Assembly (NCBI GenBank): GCA_963749035.1
Contig: CAVVKW010000004.1
Location: forward strand, 682,001-746,000
DNA from: CAVVKW01 sp963749035
GTDB lineage: Bacteria; Verrucomicrobiota; Verrucomicrobiia; Chthoniobacterales; JAATET01
Direction of reading: 5' to 3'
Length of the DNA stretch: 64,000 nucleotides
The notes below the pieces were generated by a model. The model made no database searches. It had not been told where the DNA came from and saw only the letters and a program-made list of their open reading frames with translations. Within the stretch, counting starts at the first letter, position 1. Each line of letters begins with the position of its first letter. Positions 7,552 through 17,354 of the stretch are shown in pieces. Made by a program: the position numbers and the translations under genes.

Positions 7552-7677
7552 GTCTAACGTCAAGCTCAGCCACCCCGATCGGGTGTTCGAACTACTGATT
7601 GTGATCTGCTGAAAGAATCGCTTTCGAGCATCTGAGACGGAACGCGGCTAGGGGTTGGCTGCAGCGCCTTGTTCGAC
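7552..7677 (-). repeat. attC site 10 (class A)
   Basis: Left core GTCTAAC, right core GTTCGAC. Confidence 0.9.
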
Positions 7678-8043
7678 TGTATCGGCTGCTGGTCCGGGAA
7701 AGTCATCAAGCTACTGGGGGCGTCGTATACTTTGGTTCAAATTGCGAAGCCACTTCAATGATTGGACGAATCCAGAGAGAAGGGTTTGACTCGGAAGGCA
7801 TATATTTCACGAACGCGGAAGGGATGAGGGCTGGATGTGGCCGTAACGAGTGGGGATCAAGCTACAAATCATTTTTCATCCGCCGGAGGCTGCTCACGGA
7901 CATCGGTCGAAATCCGGTGGAGCCGATCTTGTCTTCGGGGTGGCCTCTCAAGTCGTCGCAGTCTGAACCAATGGTAGTTTGCCGGGTTTGCCGTCAGCTA
8001 CAGAATACCGAATTCACTCATCCGCCGGAGGCTGCGTCATGAA
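7678..8043. repeat. ORF-less cassette, family 1, copy 5
   Basis: Close to copy 1. A 94-codon plus-strand frame ending HPPEAAS is open here but not across the family. Confidence 0.85.
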
Positions 8044-8169
8044 GTCGAACGTCAAGCTCAGCCACCCCGATCGGGCGTTCGAGCTACGGGTTGTGAACTG
8101 CTGAAAGAAACGCTTTTGAGCATCTGAGACGGAACGCGGCTAGGGGTTGGCTGCAGCGTCTTGATGGAC
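8044..8169 (-). repeat. attC site 11 (class A, GATGGAC core)
   Basis: Left core GTCGAAC, right core GATGGAC. Confidence 0.9.
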
Positions 8170-8491
8170 AGAATTTGATTGAACCGCCGCCTGGCAATTG
8201 AGCTATCAAACCTTCGAACGATGCGCTCATCGAGTGACACGACAACACACGCGAACGTATTGATGGTCTTTTGCAGGTTTGCCCGTGGCATACAGGTTGC
8301 CGTCGTGGCGGTCGATGAGCTCTCCAGCAACGGAAGTGTGAATATCTCGGTGTAGGTAAGGTGAAGGTGGAGGTGAAGGGACGCTGATCTAAAGGAGGTG
8401 AATATCAATATGACTGCTGAACGCCTTGCAGACGATTACCCACCCATTTTACTTTCTGGCGTTCGCATACGAAGAATCCGCATTTCATTCT
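8170..8491. repeat. ORF-less cassette, family 2, copy 2
   Basis: Cores GATGGAC and GTCCATC. Palindrome 8225-8320. Shine-Dalgarno AAAGGAGGTGA and ATG at 8410 lead a short plus-strand frame into attC 12. Confidence 0.85.
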
Positions 8492-8617
8492 GTCCATCGT
8501 CAAGCTCAGCCACCCCGATCGGGCGTGCGAGCTACGGGTTGTGAACTGCTGGAAGAATCGCTTTCGAGCATCTGAGACGAAACGCGGCTAGGGGTTGGCT
8601 GCAGCGCCTTGTTAGAC
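8492..8617 (-). repeat. attC site 12 (class A)
   Basis: Left core GTCCATC, right core GTTAGAC. Confidence 0.9.
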
Positions 8618-8937
8618 TGGTCAGGATAAAATGGTGAGCTGCGGAGAAGATGATCGAATAACTGCGGACTAGCTCATCGTGTGCCACAACAATGTACGCA
8701 GTCGAGGGACTGATCTCTTTCAGGATATCCCGGTCGTACACAAGTGACAGTTGTGGCACTCGATGAGCCTCCCACAGCAGGGGGAACGTTGAATGCGTGA
8801 TAGGCTCCCGTGCCGAAGGATTTCACGGATGCTACAATATGGAGAGTTATTCTCTCATGCTCGTTCTTTGATCGCCCGATCAACTCTTCGCAATCGAGCG
8901 CCTGTTGGAGACGGAAGTCGCAATGCAGTATCAGGAA
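8618..8937. repeat. ORF-less cassette, family 3, copy 1
   Basis: Cores GTTAGAC and GTCTAAC, about 320 bp. Palindrome 8672-8768: GCTCATCGTGTGCCACAAC on the left and its near-perfect complement on the right. A minus-strand frame (VYDRDILKEISPSTAYIVVAHDELV) crosses the palindrome and runs into attC; it has no start of its own near the core and is shifted in other copies. Confidence 0.85.
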
Positions 8938-9064
8938 GTCTAACGCCAAGCTCAGCCACCCTGAGCGAGTGTTCGAGCCAACCCTGAGGTGAGCTGCCGG
9001 AAGATTGTCCGAGCAACCCCGGCCAGCGAAGCGGCTAGGGGTTGGCTGCAGCGCCTTGTTAGGC
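8938..9064 (-). repeat. attC site 13 (class D)
   Basis: Left core GTCTAAC, right core GTTAGGC. One unusual base in the left box (GCCAAGCTCAG). Confidence 0.9.
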
Positions 9065-9742
9065 CTGACCGGCTCGAGTAAAGAGGTGTTTTCCTGTGAT
9101 CTGGCGGATGTGAATATTTATTCCTCCTCCTGTATGATTCACAATCTTCTGAATGAAGTCAAAATAATCCTTCACTTGCGCTTTGGTTACGGGCTTAAGA
9201 GCCCCGCCCCTATGTGCAATTTGGTTACGCAAATCAACATAGCGATCAAGCTTCTTTCGTGCTCGTTCAGGTGTCATTTGTGTCGGCCACCGCCAACGGG
9301 AGGAGATGTCCAAGATGCCGATGCCGTCGTTAAACATCTCGATTATGTTTGACGACTTTGGGGTGTTCAACTTTCGATTTCGCTTGTTCTGGAGGATATC
9401 CAAGCGGTCTCGAAGGACTTTGCGCCATCCTTCACCTGACAACTCCCAGATACTGAGTTCGTGCTTATTCTCTTTCAGTTCTTTCGCAATCAGACGCTTC
9501 AAACTTGTTGGAAGCTTTTCCGACGATGGCGCTTTCTCGACCAAACACTCGATCCCAGCAGAAACGATGTCTTCGCAGTATGCTTCCCAGTATGAAGTGA
9601 TCAAAACGATCGCTGATTTGTTAAGCACTTCCAATCCATAGCGCCTGCCAGCTTTGGTGCCGCTCTCGCCCTCGTGGAGTAGAAGTAACTTCTCGATATC
9701 TTTAGCGTTTGCTTGAAATGCTTTGTATGCGTTGCTTGGCAT
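9059..9742 (-). CDS. HEPN-domain protein (RiboL-PSP / MAE_28990 type)
   Basis: 227 residues, all-helical. It shows ITSYWEAYCEDIVSAGIECLVE near residue 55 and the RxxxxH HEPN signature in LRNQIAHRGG near residue 175. This matches RiboL-PSP-HEPN proteins, a group of predicted RNases often found with defence or toxin genes. It is alone in its cassette with no antitoxin. The start is the ATG 17 nt after the core; stop TAA lies in the attC core. Confidence 0.8.
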   Translation of the reverse strand: MPSNAYKAFQANAKDIEKLLLLHEGESGTKAGRRYGLEVLNKSAIVLITSYWEAYCEDIVSAGIECLVEKAPSSEKLPTSLKRLIAKELKENKHELSIWELSGEGWRKVLRDRLDILQNKRNRKLNTPKSSNIIEMFNDGIGILDISSRWRWPTQMTPERARKKLDRYVDLRNQIAHRGGALKPVTKAQVKDYFDFIQKIVNHTGGGINIHIRQITGKHLFTRAGQA

Positions 9743-9752
9743 ATTTATTTGG

Positions 9753-9878
9753 GCCTAACGTCAAGCTCAGCCACCCCGAACGGGCTTGCGAGCTACGGGT
9801 TGTGAACTGCTGGAAGAAACGCATTCGAGCATCTGAGACGGAACGCGGCTAGGGGTTGGCTGCAGCGCCTTGTTCGAC
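9753..9878 (-). repeat. attC site 14 (class A)
   Basis: Left core GCCTAAC, right core GTTCGAC. Confidence 0.9.
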
Positions 9879-10241
9879 TGGATTGGGTTGTCGTCCGGGA
9901 AAGTCATCGAGCTACTGGGGGCGTCGTATACTTTAGTTCAAATCGCGAAGCCACTTCAATGAATGGACGAATCCAGAGAGAAGGGTTCGACTCGGAAGGC
10001 ATATATTTCACGAGCGTGGAAGGGATGAGGGCTGCATGTGGCCGGAACGAGCGGGGATCAAGCTACGAATTCTTTCATCCGCCGGAGGCTGCTTACGGAC
10101 AACGGTCGAAATCCGGTGGAGCCGATCTTGTCTTCGGGGTGGCCTCTCAAGTCGTCGCAGTCTGAACCAATGGTAATTTGCCGTGTTTGCCGTCAGCTTC
10201 GGAATACCGGATTACTCATCCGCTGGAGGCTGCATCATGAA
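9879..10241. repeat. ORF-less cassette, family 1, copy 6
   Basis: Family 1 with a modified left end (GGATTGGGTTGTCGTCCGGG). Confidence 0.85.
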
Positions 10242-10365
10242 GTCGAACGTCAAGCTCAGCCACCCTGAACGGGGGTTTGAGTTTGTCTGATGATCATCTG
10301 CCGGTGGCGGGTCGCGCAACCCAGCCGCGCAGCGGCTAAGGGTTGGCTGCAGCGCCTTGTTCGGT
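10242..10365 (-). repeat. attC site 15 (class D)
   Basis: Left core GTCGAAC, right core GTTCGGT. Shortest site, 124 bp. Confidence 0.9.
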
Positions 10366-10830
10366 CCGTATTATTCTCTGTCTGAAATGCGTTCCTACTA
10401 AAGAACCAAGTATTGCGCAAATGATGGGAGCTATTAAGAGAATGGATTCTAGGGATGGCTCGAAGGACACGACGGGGAGCACTAGAGTAGCCGCTAGGAA
10501 GACCGTGTAAAACAATGGAGTAATCACGATTGTCAAGCGAGTCCAAGCCGATCTCCCAAGAAAGAGTGCCGAAGTGAAAAAGCTCAGAGGATAGAAGAAT
10601 ATGATTGTCTGGTGCAGTGCAGAAGGTTGATACGTGGTGTCATGCAGATGCCTTGAATATTGAATGTTGATGGTAAGTGCATCAAGCCAGAGAATCGAAA
10701 ACCAAAGTCCAAATCCGATCGCTAGAAAAGCTAGTCCAGTAGCTATGGCTCTAATGCTGATTTGGGTAATTGGAGAAATCGTCAAAATCGGAGTTTTATT
10801 GCGCTTTTCACTTCGACTTTGCCTCACCAT
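10336..10830 (-). CDS. small polytopic membrane protein, unknown function
   Basis: 164 residues with four likely membrane helices (about 24-48, 74-92, 98-120 and 126-146). I do not recognise a family. No stop precedes the core, so translation runs into attC and ends with TEQGAAANP. The cassette's right end (10913-10931) carries the TCATCCGCCGGAGGCTG motif shared with family 1. Confidence 0.65.
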   Translation of the reverse strand: MVRQSRSEKRNKTPILTISPITQISIRAIATGLAFLAIGFGLWFSILWLDALTINIQYSRHLHDTTYQPSALHQTIIFFYPLSFFTSALFLGRSAWTRLTIVITPLFYTVFLAATLVLPVVSFEPSLESILLIAPIICAILGSLVGTHFRQRIIRTEQGAAANP

Positions 10831-10931
10831 ATTGCAATCGGTCTTTGCTGCGGCTTAAAGAATGCCTGAAAAGTTTCACCACGCTCAGTAGACCGATCAG
10901 ATCCGAGTTGTCATCCGCCGGAGGCTGTATG

Positions 10932-11057
10932 ACCGAACGTCAAGCTCAGCCACCCCGATCGGGCGTTCGAGCTACGGGTTGTGAACTGCTGAAAGAATCG
11001 CTTTCGAGCATCTGAGACGGAACGCGGCTAGGGGTTGGCTGCAGCGTCTTGATGGAC
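10932..11057 (-). repeat. attC site 16 (class A, GATGGAC core)
   Basis: Left core ACCGAAC, right core GATGGAC. Confidence 0.9.
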
Positions 11058-11380
11058 AGAATTTCATCGAGTCGCCGCCTGGCAATCGAGCTATCAAACC
11101 TTAGAATGATGCGCTTATCGAGTGACACGACAACAAACGCAAACAGATTGATGGTCTTTCGGAGGTTTGCCCGTGGCATACAAGTTGCCGTCGTGGCGGT
11201 CGATGAGCTCTCCAGCAACGGAAGTGTGAATGTCTCGGTGAAGGTGAAGGTGAAGGTGAAGGGACGCTGATCTAAAGGAAGTGAATATCAATATGACTGC
11301 TGAACGCCTTGCAGACGATTACGCACCCATTATGTTTTCTGACGTTCGCATACGAAGACTCCGACTCCGCAATTCATTCT
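11058..11380. repeat. ORF-less cassette, family 2, copy 3
   Basis: Palindrome 11113-11208. Four uninterrupted GGTGAA-type hexamers, then AAAGGAAGTGA and ATG at 11293. Confidence 0.85.
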
Positions 11381-11505
11381 GTCCATCGTCAAGCTCAGTC
11401 ACCCCGATCGGGTGTCCGACTACTGGTTGTGATTATCTGCAATCTGGTCATCCGCCAACCCCGAGAGCGAAGCGGCTAGGGGTTGACTGCAGCGCCTTGT
11501 TAGGC
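11381..11505 (-). repeat. attC site 17 (class C)
   Basis: Left core GTCCATC, right core GTTAGGC. The left box CAGTCACC and right box GGTTGACTG carry matched changes. Confidence 0.9.
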
Positions 11506-12102
11506 CTCCTTGTAATGGTTCTGTGCGGTGACAAGAAATCGGCGGACGTCTTCATGTATGCGGCGGAACCTCTCCTCCGAATAATCTAACGAGCATATCA
11601 TCCTGCATCTGGCTGAAAGGATGAAGTCAAAAACATCCCAAATTCGTAGAAACATTGTGGGAAGCTTGCTCACAAACATGGTCCAACCTTCTGGCGAATA
11701 GTGTAGGAGTCTGCAACGATACCAGTGAAGCAACTCAATATCCTGTGTGAGTTGAGACTCGTCGGATACATCGATTTTGCAGTGGTCAGGGAGCCGCTTC
11801 CTCAACCGTTTGCGAAGAGTGAGAAGGGAATAGATCTCAGCTTCAACATATAGTGAAGAATCTCCTGTATCTCTAGCGAGTCGCCACTTCTTGGCAATCT
11901 CGTCGCGAACTGCTCCGGTCAAGTCGGACTCGGTGAGATAGACTACCACGTAAGCTTGTAGAGCGTTGTGGAATGTAACTATGAGCCATTTCCAGTAGTA
12001 TGAGTCGTCGAGGCACCTCGGTGCAGTCTCGAGAAAGAACTCGAGCGCGCGGGCGCACTCTTCAACTTCAGAAGTTCTGATGGCAGGCGCGTCAATATGC
12101 AT
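11500..12102 (-). CDS. HEPN-like protein, unknown function
   Basis: 200 residues, helical and cysteine-containing. LLHWYRCRLLHYSPEGWTM near residue 140 has the R-x4-H spacing of HEPN domains and recalls the 'RNxFIHFxPKGW' segment of a widespread uncharacterised bacterial family. A catalytic role as an RNase is possible but unproven. ATG at 12102 is chosen; an in-frame GTG in attC would add nine residues. Stop TAA in the core. Confidence 0.6.
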   Translation of the reverse strand: MHIDAPAIRTSEVEECARALEFFLETAPRCLDDSYYWKWLIVTFHNALQAYVVVYLTESDLTGAVRDEIAKKWRLARDTGDSSLYVEAEIYSLLTLRKRLRKRLPDHCKIDVSDESQLTQDIELLHWYRCRLLHYSPEGWTMFVSKLPTMFLRIWDVFDFILSARCRMICSLDYSEERFRRIHEDVRRFLVTAQNHYKEA

Positions 12103-12107
12103 TTTTG

Positions 12108-12233
12108 GCCTAACGTCAAGCTCAGCCACCCCGAACGGGCGTGCGAGCTATGGATTGTGATCTACTGGAGGTGGCGCTTTCGAACATCTGAAACAGAAAG
12201 CGGCTAGGGGTTGGCTGCAGCGCCTTGTTCGAC
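12108..12233 (-). repeat. attC site 18 (class A)
   Basis: Left core GCCTAAC, right core GTTCGAC. Confidence 0.9.
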
Positions 12234-12597
12234 TGTATGGGATGGTCGCCCGTGAAAGTCATCGAGCTACTGGGGGCGTCGTATACTTTGGTTCAAATTG
12301 CGAAGCCACTTCAATGAATGGACGAATCCAGAGAGAAGGGTTCGACTCGGAAGGCATATATTTCACGAGCGTGGAAGGGATGAGGGCTGGATGTGGCCGG
12401 AACGAGTAGGGATCAAGTTACGAATTTTTTCATCCGCCGGAGGCTGCTCACGGACATCGGTCGAAATCCGGCGGAGCCGATCTTGTCTTCGGCGCGGCCT
12501 CTCAAGTCGTCGCAGTCTGAACCAATGGTAGTTTGCCGGGTTTGCCGTCAGCTACAGAATACCGAATTTACTCATCCGCCGGAGGCTGCATCATGAA
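12234..12597. repeat. ORF-less cassette, family 1, copy 7
   Basis: Close to copy 6. Cores GTTCGAC and GTCGAAC. Confidence 0.85.
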
Positions 12598-12723
12598 GTC
12601 GAACGTCAAGCTCAGCCACCCTGAACGGGCGCGCGAAATGCGGAACGCAGTTCCGTCAAGTCGCGGTTACGAGTTGGATGTGTCAGCACGCGGCTAAGGG
12701 TTGGCTGCAGCGCCTTGTTCGAC
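12598..12723 (-). repeat. attC site 19 (class B)
   Basis: Left core GTCGAAC, right core GTTCGAC. Two family-1 cassettes lie side by side across it. Confidence 0.9.
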
Positions 12724-13086
12724 TGTATCGGCTGCAGGTCCGGGAAAGTCATCAAGCTACTGGGGGCGTCGTATACTTTGGTTCAAATCGCGAAGCCACT
12801 TCAATGATTGGACGAATCCAAGGAGAAGGGTTCGACTTGGAAGGCATATATTTCGCGAATGCGGAAGGGATGAGGGCTGGATGTGGCCGTAACGAGTGGG
12901 GATCAAGCTACGATTTTTTCATCCGCCGGAGGCTGCTGACGGACATCGGTCGAAATCCGGTGGAGCCGATCTTGTCTTCGGGGTGGCCTCTCAAGTCGTC
13001 GCAGTCTGAACCAATGGTAGTTTGCCGGGTTTGCCGTCAGCTACAGGATACCGAATTTACTCATCCGCCGGAGGTTGCATCATGAA
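12724..13086. repeat. ORF-less cassette, family 1, copy 8
   Basis: Close to the copy at 42542-42904 (both read GTATCGGCTGC at the left). Confidence 0.85.
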
Positions 13087-13212
13087 GTCGAACGTCAAGC
13101 TCAGCCACCCCGATCGGATGTTCGAACTACTGATTGTTATCTGCTGGAAGTGACGTTTTCGAGCATCTGAGACGGAACGCGGCTAGGGGTTGGCTGCAGA
13201 GTCTTGATGGAC
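13087..13212 (-). repeat. attC site 20 (class A, GATGGAC core)
   Basis: Left core GTCGAAC, right core GATGGAC; right box ends GCAGAG, not GCAGCG. Confidence 0.88.
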
Positions 13213-13523
13213 AGAAATTTATTGAACCGCCGCCTGGCAATCGAGGTATCAAACCTTAGAATGATGCGCTCATCGAGTGACACGACAACACACGCGAACG
13301 GATTGATTGTCTTTTGCAGGTTTGCCCGTGGTATACAGGTTGCCGTCGTGGCGGTCGATGAGCTCTCCAGCAACGGAAGTGTGAATATCTCGGTGAAGGT
13401 GAAGGTGAAGGGACGCTGATCTAAAGGAGGTGAATATCAATATGACTGCTGAACGCCTTGCAGACGATTACGCACCCATTTTCCTTTCTGGCGTTCGCAT
13501 ACGAATACTCCGCATTTCATTCT
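13213..13523. repeat. ORF-less cassette, family 2, copy 4
   Basis: Palindrome 13268-13363. Three-unit hexamer run. Shine-Dalgarno and ATG at 13442. Confidence 0.85.
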
Positions 13524-13649
13524 GTCCATCGTCAAGCTCAGCCACCCTGAACGGGCGAGCGAAGAGCGGAACGCAGTTCCGCCAAGCAGCGGCTACAAGT
13601 TTGGTGTGTCAGCACGCGGCTAAGGGTTGGCTGCAGCGCCTTGTTAGCC
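13524..13649 (-). repeat. attC site 21 (class B)
   Basis: Left core GTCCATC, right core GTTAGCC. Confidence 0.9.
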
Positions 13650-13654
13650 CGTAT

Positions 13655-14044
13655 TTATCGCTTCGCAATTGGAGTGAAGCGGTCAGAAATTCGGGTTTCT
13701 CTCGTGTCAAAAATTATCCTGGAGGACATCGTCGCCGGATCTACGAGCACAGACCACACAAGTCGTGTGCCATGAAGGTCAAATTGTTGAAACTGCATCA
13801 CCTTTCTATTGTCGACGTCAAATATGCCGATCAAATGAATTGTGCCGGTCGATGAGAGGCCGAGTCCCAAAAGGTAATTCTGTATTTGTTTTTGTTGGGA
13901 TTCGTCGATCTGTTTCCATTCAGAAGCGATTCGCTCGGTCGATTGTATAAGCGGCTGGTCGAGTGATACCATTGACGAATGGACCGTGGTAACGGTCATG
14001 ATCAACAAGGCTGCTATTGCGGAGAGCAATTGGAGCTGTTTCAT
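13655..14044 (-). CDS. exported protein, unknown function
   Basis: 129 residues. A Sec signal peptide is clear (MKQLQLLSAIAALLIMTVTTVHSS). The mature part reads as a small mixed fold with no motif I recognise. Starts with ATG 5 nt from the core and ends with its own stop just before attC, so this product has no attC tail. Confidence 0.65.
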   Translation of the reverse strand: MKQLQLLSAIAALLIMTVTTVHSSMVSLDQPLIQSTERIASEWKQIDESQQKQIQNYLLGLGLSSTGTIHLIGIFDVDNRKVMQFQQFDLHGTRLVWSVLVDPATMSSRIIFDTRETRISDRFTPIAKR

Positions 14045-14048
14045 ATTG

Positions 14049-14174
14049 GGCTAACGTCAAGCTCAGCCACCCCGAACGAGCTTCCGAGGTATGGATTGGT
14101 GTATGTTGGAGGAAGAGCTTTCGAACGTCGAAAACGGAGTGCGGCTAGGGGTTGGCTGCAGCGCCTTGTTAGAC
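14049..14174 (-). repeat. attC site 22 (class A)
   Basis: Left core GGCTAAC, right core GTTAGAC. Confidence 0.9.
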
Positions 14175-14493
14175 TGGTCAGAATAAAATGGTGAGCTGCG
14201 GAGAAGATGATCGAAAAACTGCGGACCAGCTCATCGTGTGCCACAACAATGTACGCAGTCGACAAACTGATCCGTTTCAGGATCTCCCGGTCGTATACAA
14301 GTGACAGTTGTGGCACTCGATGAGCCTCCCACAGCAGGGGGAACGTTGAATGCGTGATAGGCTCCCGCGCCTACGGATTCCACGGATGCTACGATCTGGA
14401 CAATTATTCTTTATGCTCGTTCTTTGATCGCCCGATCGACTCTTCGCAATCGAATGCCTGTTGGAAACGGAGGTTGCAATGCAGTATCAGGAA
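14175..14493. repeat. ORF-less cassette, family 3, copy 2
   Basis: Palindrome 14229-14325. Cores GTTAGAC and GTCTAAC. Confidence 0.85.
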
Positions 14494-14619
14494 GTCTAAC
14501 GTCAAGCTTAGCCACCCCGAACGGGCGTTCGAACTACTGGTTGTGATCTGCTGGAGGTGACGCTTTCGAGCGTCTGAAACGGAAAGCGGCTAGGGGTTGG
14601 CTGCAGCGCCTTGTTCGAC
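14494..14619 (-). repeat. attC site 23 (class A)
   Basis: Left core GTCTAAC, right core GTTCGAC; left box reads AAGCTTAGCC. Confidence 0.9.
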
Positions 14620-14985
14620 TGGATTAGGTTGTCCGTCCGGGAAAGTCATCGAGTTACTGGGGGCGTCATCTACTTTGGTTCAAATTGCGAAGCCACTTTA
14701 ATGATTGGACGAATCCAAAGAGAAGGGTTCGACTTGGCAGGCATATATTTACGACCGCGGAAGGGATGAGGGCTGGATGTGGCCGGAACGAGTAGGGATC
14801 AAGCTACAAATCATTTTTCATCCGCCGGAGGCTGCTGACGAACATCGGTCGAAATCCGGTGGAGCCGATTTTGTCTTCGGCGTGGCCTCTCAAGTCGTCG
14901 CAGTCTGAACCAATAGTAGTTTGCCGGGTTTGCCGTCAGCTACAGAATACCGAATTTACTTATCCGCCGGAGGCCGCATCATGAA
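14620..14985. repeat. ORF-less cassette, family 1, copy 9
   Basis: Family 1 with the GGATTAGGTTGTCCGTCCGG left end. Confidence 0.85.
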
Positions 14986-15111
14986 GTCGAACGTCAAGCT
15001 CAGCCACCCCGAACGGGCGTGCGAGCTACTGATTGTGATCTGCTGAAGGTGACACTTCCGAGCGTCTGAAAAGGAACGCGGCTAGGGGTTGGCTGCAGCG
15101 TCTTGATGGAC
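14986..15111 (-). repeat. attC site 24 (class A, GATGGAC core)
   Basis: Left core GTCGAAC, right core GATGGAC. First of three consecutive family-2 cassettes. Confidence 0.9.
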
Positions 15112-15427
15112 AGAATTTGATTGAACCGCCGCCTGGCAATCGAGCTATCAAACCTTCGAACGATGCGCTCATCGAGTGACACGACAACACACGCGAACGG
15201 ATTGATGGTCTTTTGCAGGTTTGCCCGGGCATACAGGTTGCCGTCGTGGCGGTCGATGAGCTCTCCAACAACGGAAGTGTGAATGTCTCGGTGGAGGTAA
15301 AGATGAAAATGAAGGTAAGCTGATCCAAAAGAGGTAAATATCAATATGACTGCTGAACGCTTTGCAGACGATTACGCACCCAATTTGCTTTCTGGCGTTT
15401 GCATACGAAGACTCCGCACTTCCTTCT
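15112..15427. repeat. ORF-less cassette, family 2, copy 5
   Basis: Palindrome 15167-15261 (one base shorter in the loop). The translation signal is weakened here (AAAAGAGGTAAAT). Confidence 0.85.
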
Positions 15428-15553
15428 GTCCATCGTCAAGCTCAGCCACCCCGAACGGGCTTCCGAGCTACGGGTTGTGATCTACTGGAAGAAGTGCTTC
15501 CGAGCATCTGAGACGGAACGCGGCTAGGGGTTGGCTGCAGCGTCTTGATGGAC
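15428..15553 (-). repeat. attC site 25 (class A, GATGGAC core)
   Basis: Both cores are of the altered type: GTCCATC on the left, GATGGAC on the right. Confidence 0.9.
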
Positions 15554-15864
15554 AGAATTTGATTGAACCGCCGCCTGGCAATCGAGGTATCAAACCTTAG
15601 AATGATGCGCTCATCGAGTGACACGACAACACACGCGAACGGATTGATGGTCTTTTGCAGGTTTGCCCGTGGCATACAGGTTGCCGTCGTGGCGGTCGAT
15701 GAGCTCTCCAGCAACGGAAGTGTGAATATCTCGGTGAAGGTGAAGGTGAAGGGACGCTGATCCAAAGGAGGTGAATATCAATATGACTGCTGAACGCCTT
15801 GCATACGATTACGCACCCATTTTGCTTTCTGGCGTCCGCATACGAAGACTCCGCATTTCATTCT
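15554..15864. repeat. ORF-less cassette, family 2, copy 6
   Basis: Palindrome 15609-15704. Shine-Dalgarno AAAGGAGGTGA and ATG at 15783. Confidence 0.85.
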
Positions 15865-15990
15865 GTCCATCGTCAAGCTCAGCCACCCCGAACGGGCGTG
15901 CGAGCTACTGATTCTGATCTGCTGGAATTGACGCTTTCGAGCGTCTGAAACGGAACGCGGCTAGGGGTTGGCTGCAGCGTCTTGATGGAC
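15865..15990 (-). repeat. attC site 26 (class A, GATGGAC core)
   Basis: Left core GTCCATC, right core GATGGAC. Confidence 0.9.
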
Positions 15991-16308
15991 AGAAATTTAT
16001 TGAACTGCCGCTTGCTGATTGAACTATCAAACCTTCGATCGATTCGCTCATCGAGTGACACGACAATGCACGCAGACTGGTTCCAGCTTCTTTGCAGGTC
16101 TATCCGTGGCATACAGGTTTCCGTTGTGGCGGTCGATGAGCTTCTCCAGCAACGGAAGTGTGAATGTCTCGGAGCAGGTAAAGGTGAAGGTGAAGGGACG
16201 CTGATCCAAAGGAGGTGAATATCAATATGACTGCTGAACGCCTTGCAGACGATTACGCACCCATTTTGCTTTCTGGCGTCCGCATACGAAGACTCCGTAT
16301 TTCATTCT
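15991..16308. repeat. ORF-less cassette, family 2, diverged copy 7
   Basis: The most diverged family-2 member. Palindrome 16046-16141 keeps its arms: inner pairing CACGAC/GTTGTG survives through a G-T wobble although flanking bases differ. This favours selection on structure. Confidence 0.85.
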
Positions 16309-16434
16309 GTCCATCGTCAAGCTCAGCCACCTCGAACAGATGGTCGAACTACTGATTGTGATCTGGAGAAGGTGACGCTTCCGAGCGTCTGAAAAGGAGA
16401 GCGGCTAGGGGTTGGCTGCAGCGCCTTGTTCGAC
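16309..16434 (-). repeat. attC site 27 (class A)
   Basis: Left core GTCCATC, right core GTTCGAC; left box reads CCACCTCGAACAGATGG. Confidence 0.9.
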
Positions 16435-16799
16435 TGGATCGGCTGGTGGTCCGGGAAAGGCATCGAGCTACTGGGAGCGTCGTATACTTTGGTTCGAATC
16501 GCGAAGCCACTTCAATGATTGGACGAATCCAGAGAGAAGGGTTCGACTTGGCAGGGATATATTTACGACCGCGGAAGTGATGAGGGCTGGATGTGGCTGG
16601 AATGAACAGGGACCAAGCTACGAATTTGTTTTCATCCGCCGGAGGCTGCTGACAGACATCGGTCGAAATCCGGTTGAGCCGATCCTGTCTTCGGGGTGGC
16701 CTCTCAAGTCGTCGCAGTCTGAACCAATGGTAGTTTGCCGGGTTTGTCGTCAGCTTCAGAATACCGAATTTACTCATCCGCCGGAGGCTGCATCATGAA
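16435..16799. repeat. ORF-less cassette, family 1, copy 10
   Basis: Nearly identical to the tandem copies at 20949-21312 and 21439-21803. A 142-codon minus-strand frame is open only in this subgroup, because the usual TAG is changed. Confidence 0.85.
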
Positions 16800-16925
16800 G
16801 TCGAACGTCAAGCTCAGCCACCCTGAACGAGCGTTCGAGCTACGGGTTGTGAACTGCTGGAAGAATCGCTTTCGAGCATCTGAGACGGAACGCGGCTAGG
16901 GGTTGGCTGCAGCGCCTTGTTAGGT
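16800..16925 (-). repeat. attC site 28 (class A)
   Basis: Left core GTCGAAC, right core GTTAGGT. Confidence 0.9.
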
Positions 16926-17217
16926 CTTTGCGTAATTTTTGTCAATCTCGAGTGGGGCCGAATCTTCGCTCTGCTTCTTCAATGGTCATTAACGGAGTCT
17001 CTTTATCGGATGGCTTACTTCCCATGAGAACGGAAATAATCCAATATAGAATGATTCCGGGAAGAATCCCGGTGAGAGCTGATGCCAGTAACCAAGCTCC
17101 GCGCAGCATGTCCGAATTCCAACTAAAATGTGCCGCTATGCCGCCGCATACACCTGAGATCTTTCAATCGTTGTCTGAGATATGCAATGGTTCCGTCTTT
17201 TCTTGAGATGCTATATT
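16926..17217 (-). pseudogene. PspC-domain protein, pseudogene copy 1
   Basis: On the minus strand it opens MNIASQEKTEPLHISDND and then meets TGA where the copy at 33976 has CGA (Arg). Past this stop the frame continues through the PspC-type segment and a complete C-terminal tail (WIISVLMGSKPSDKETP...) that is missing from the other copy. PspC domains are small membrane-linked modules of the phage-shock response. Confidence 0.75.
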
Positions 17218-17228
17218 CATTTTTGATG

Positions 17229-17354
17229 ACCTAACGTCAAGCTCAGTCACCCCGAACGGGCGTCCGAGCTGCTGGTTGTAATGAACTGCAATCTGTTCGT
17301 CCGCCAACCCCAAGAGCGAAGCGGCTAGGGGTTGACTGCAGCGCCTTGTTAGGT
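17229..17354 (-). repeat. attC site 29 (class C)
   Basis: Left core ACCTAAC, right core GTTAGGT; matched CAGTCACC and GGTTGACTG boxes. Confidence 0.9.

Noticed and set aside
7860..8010. GCTGACGG / CCGTCAGC inverted repeat in family 1
   Set aside because: Present in several copies, but others read GCTCACGG with an unchanged partner, so pairing is not maintained.
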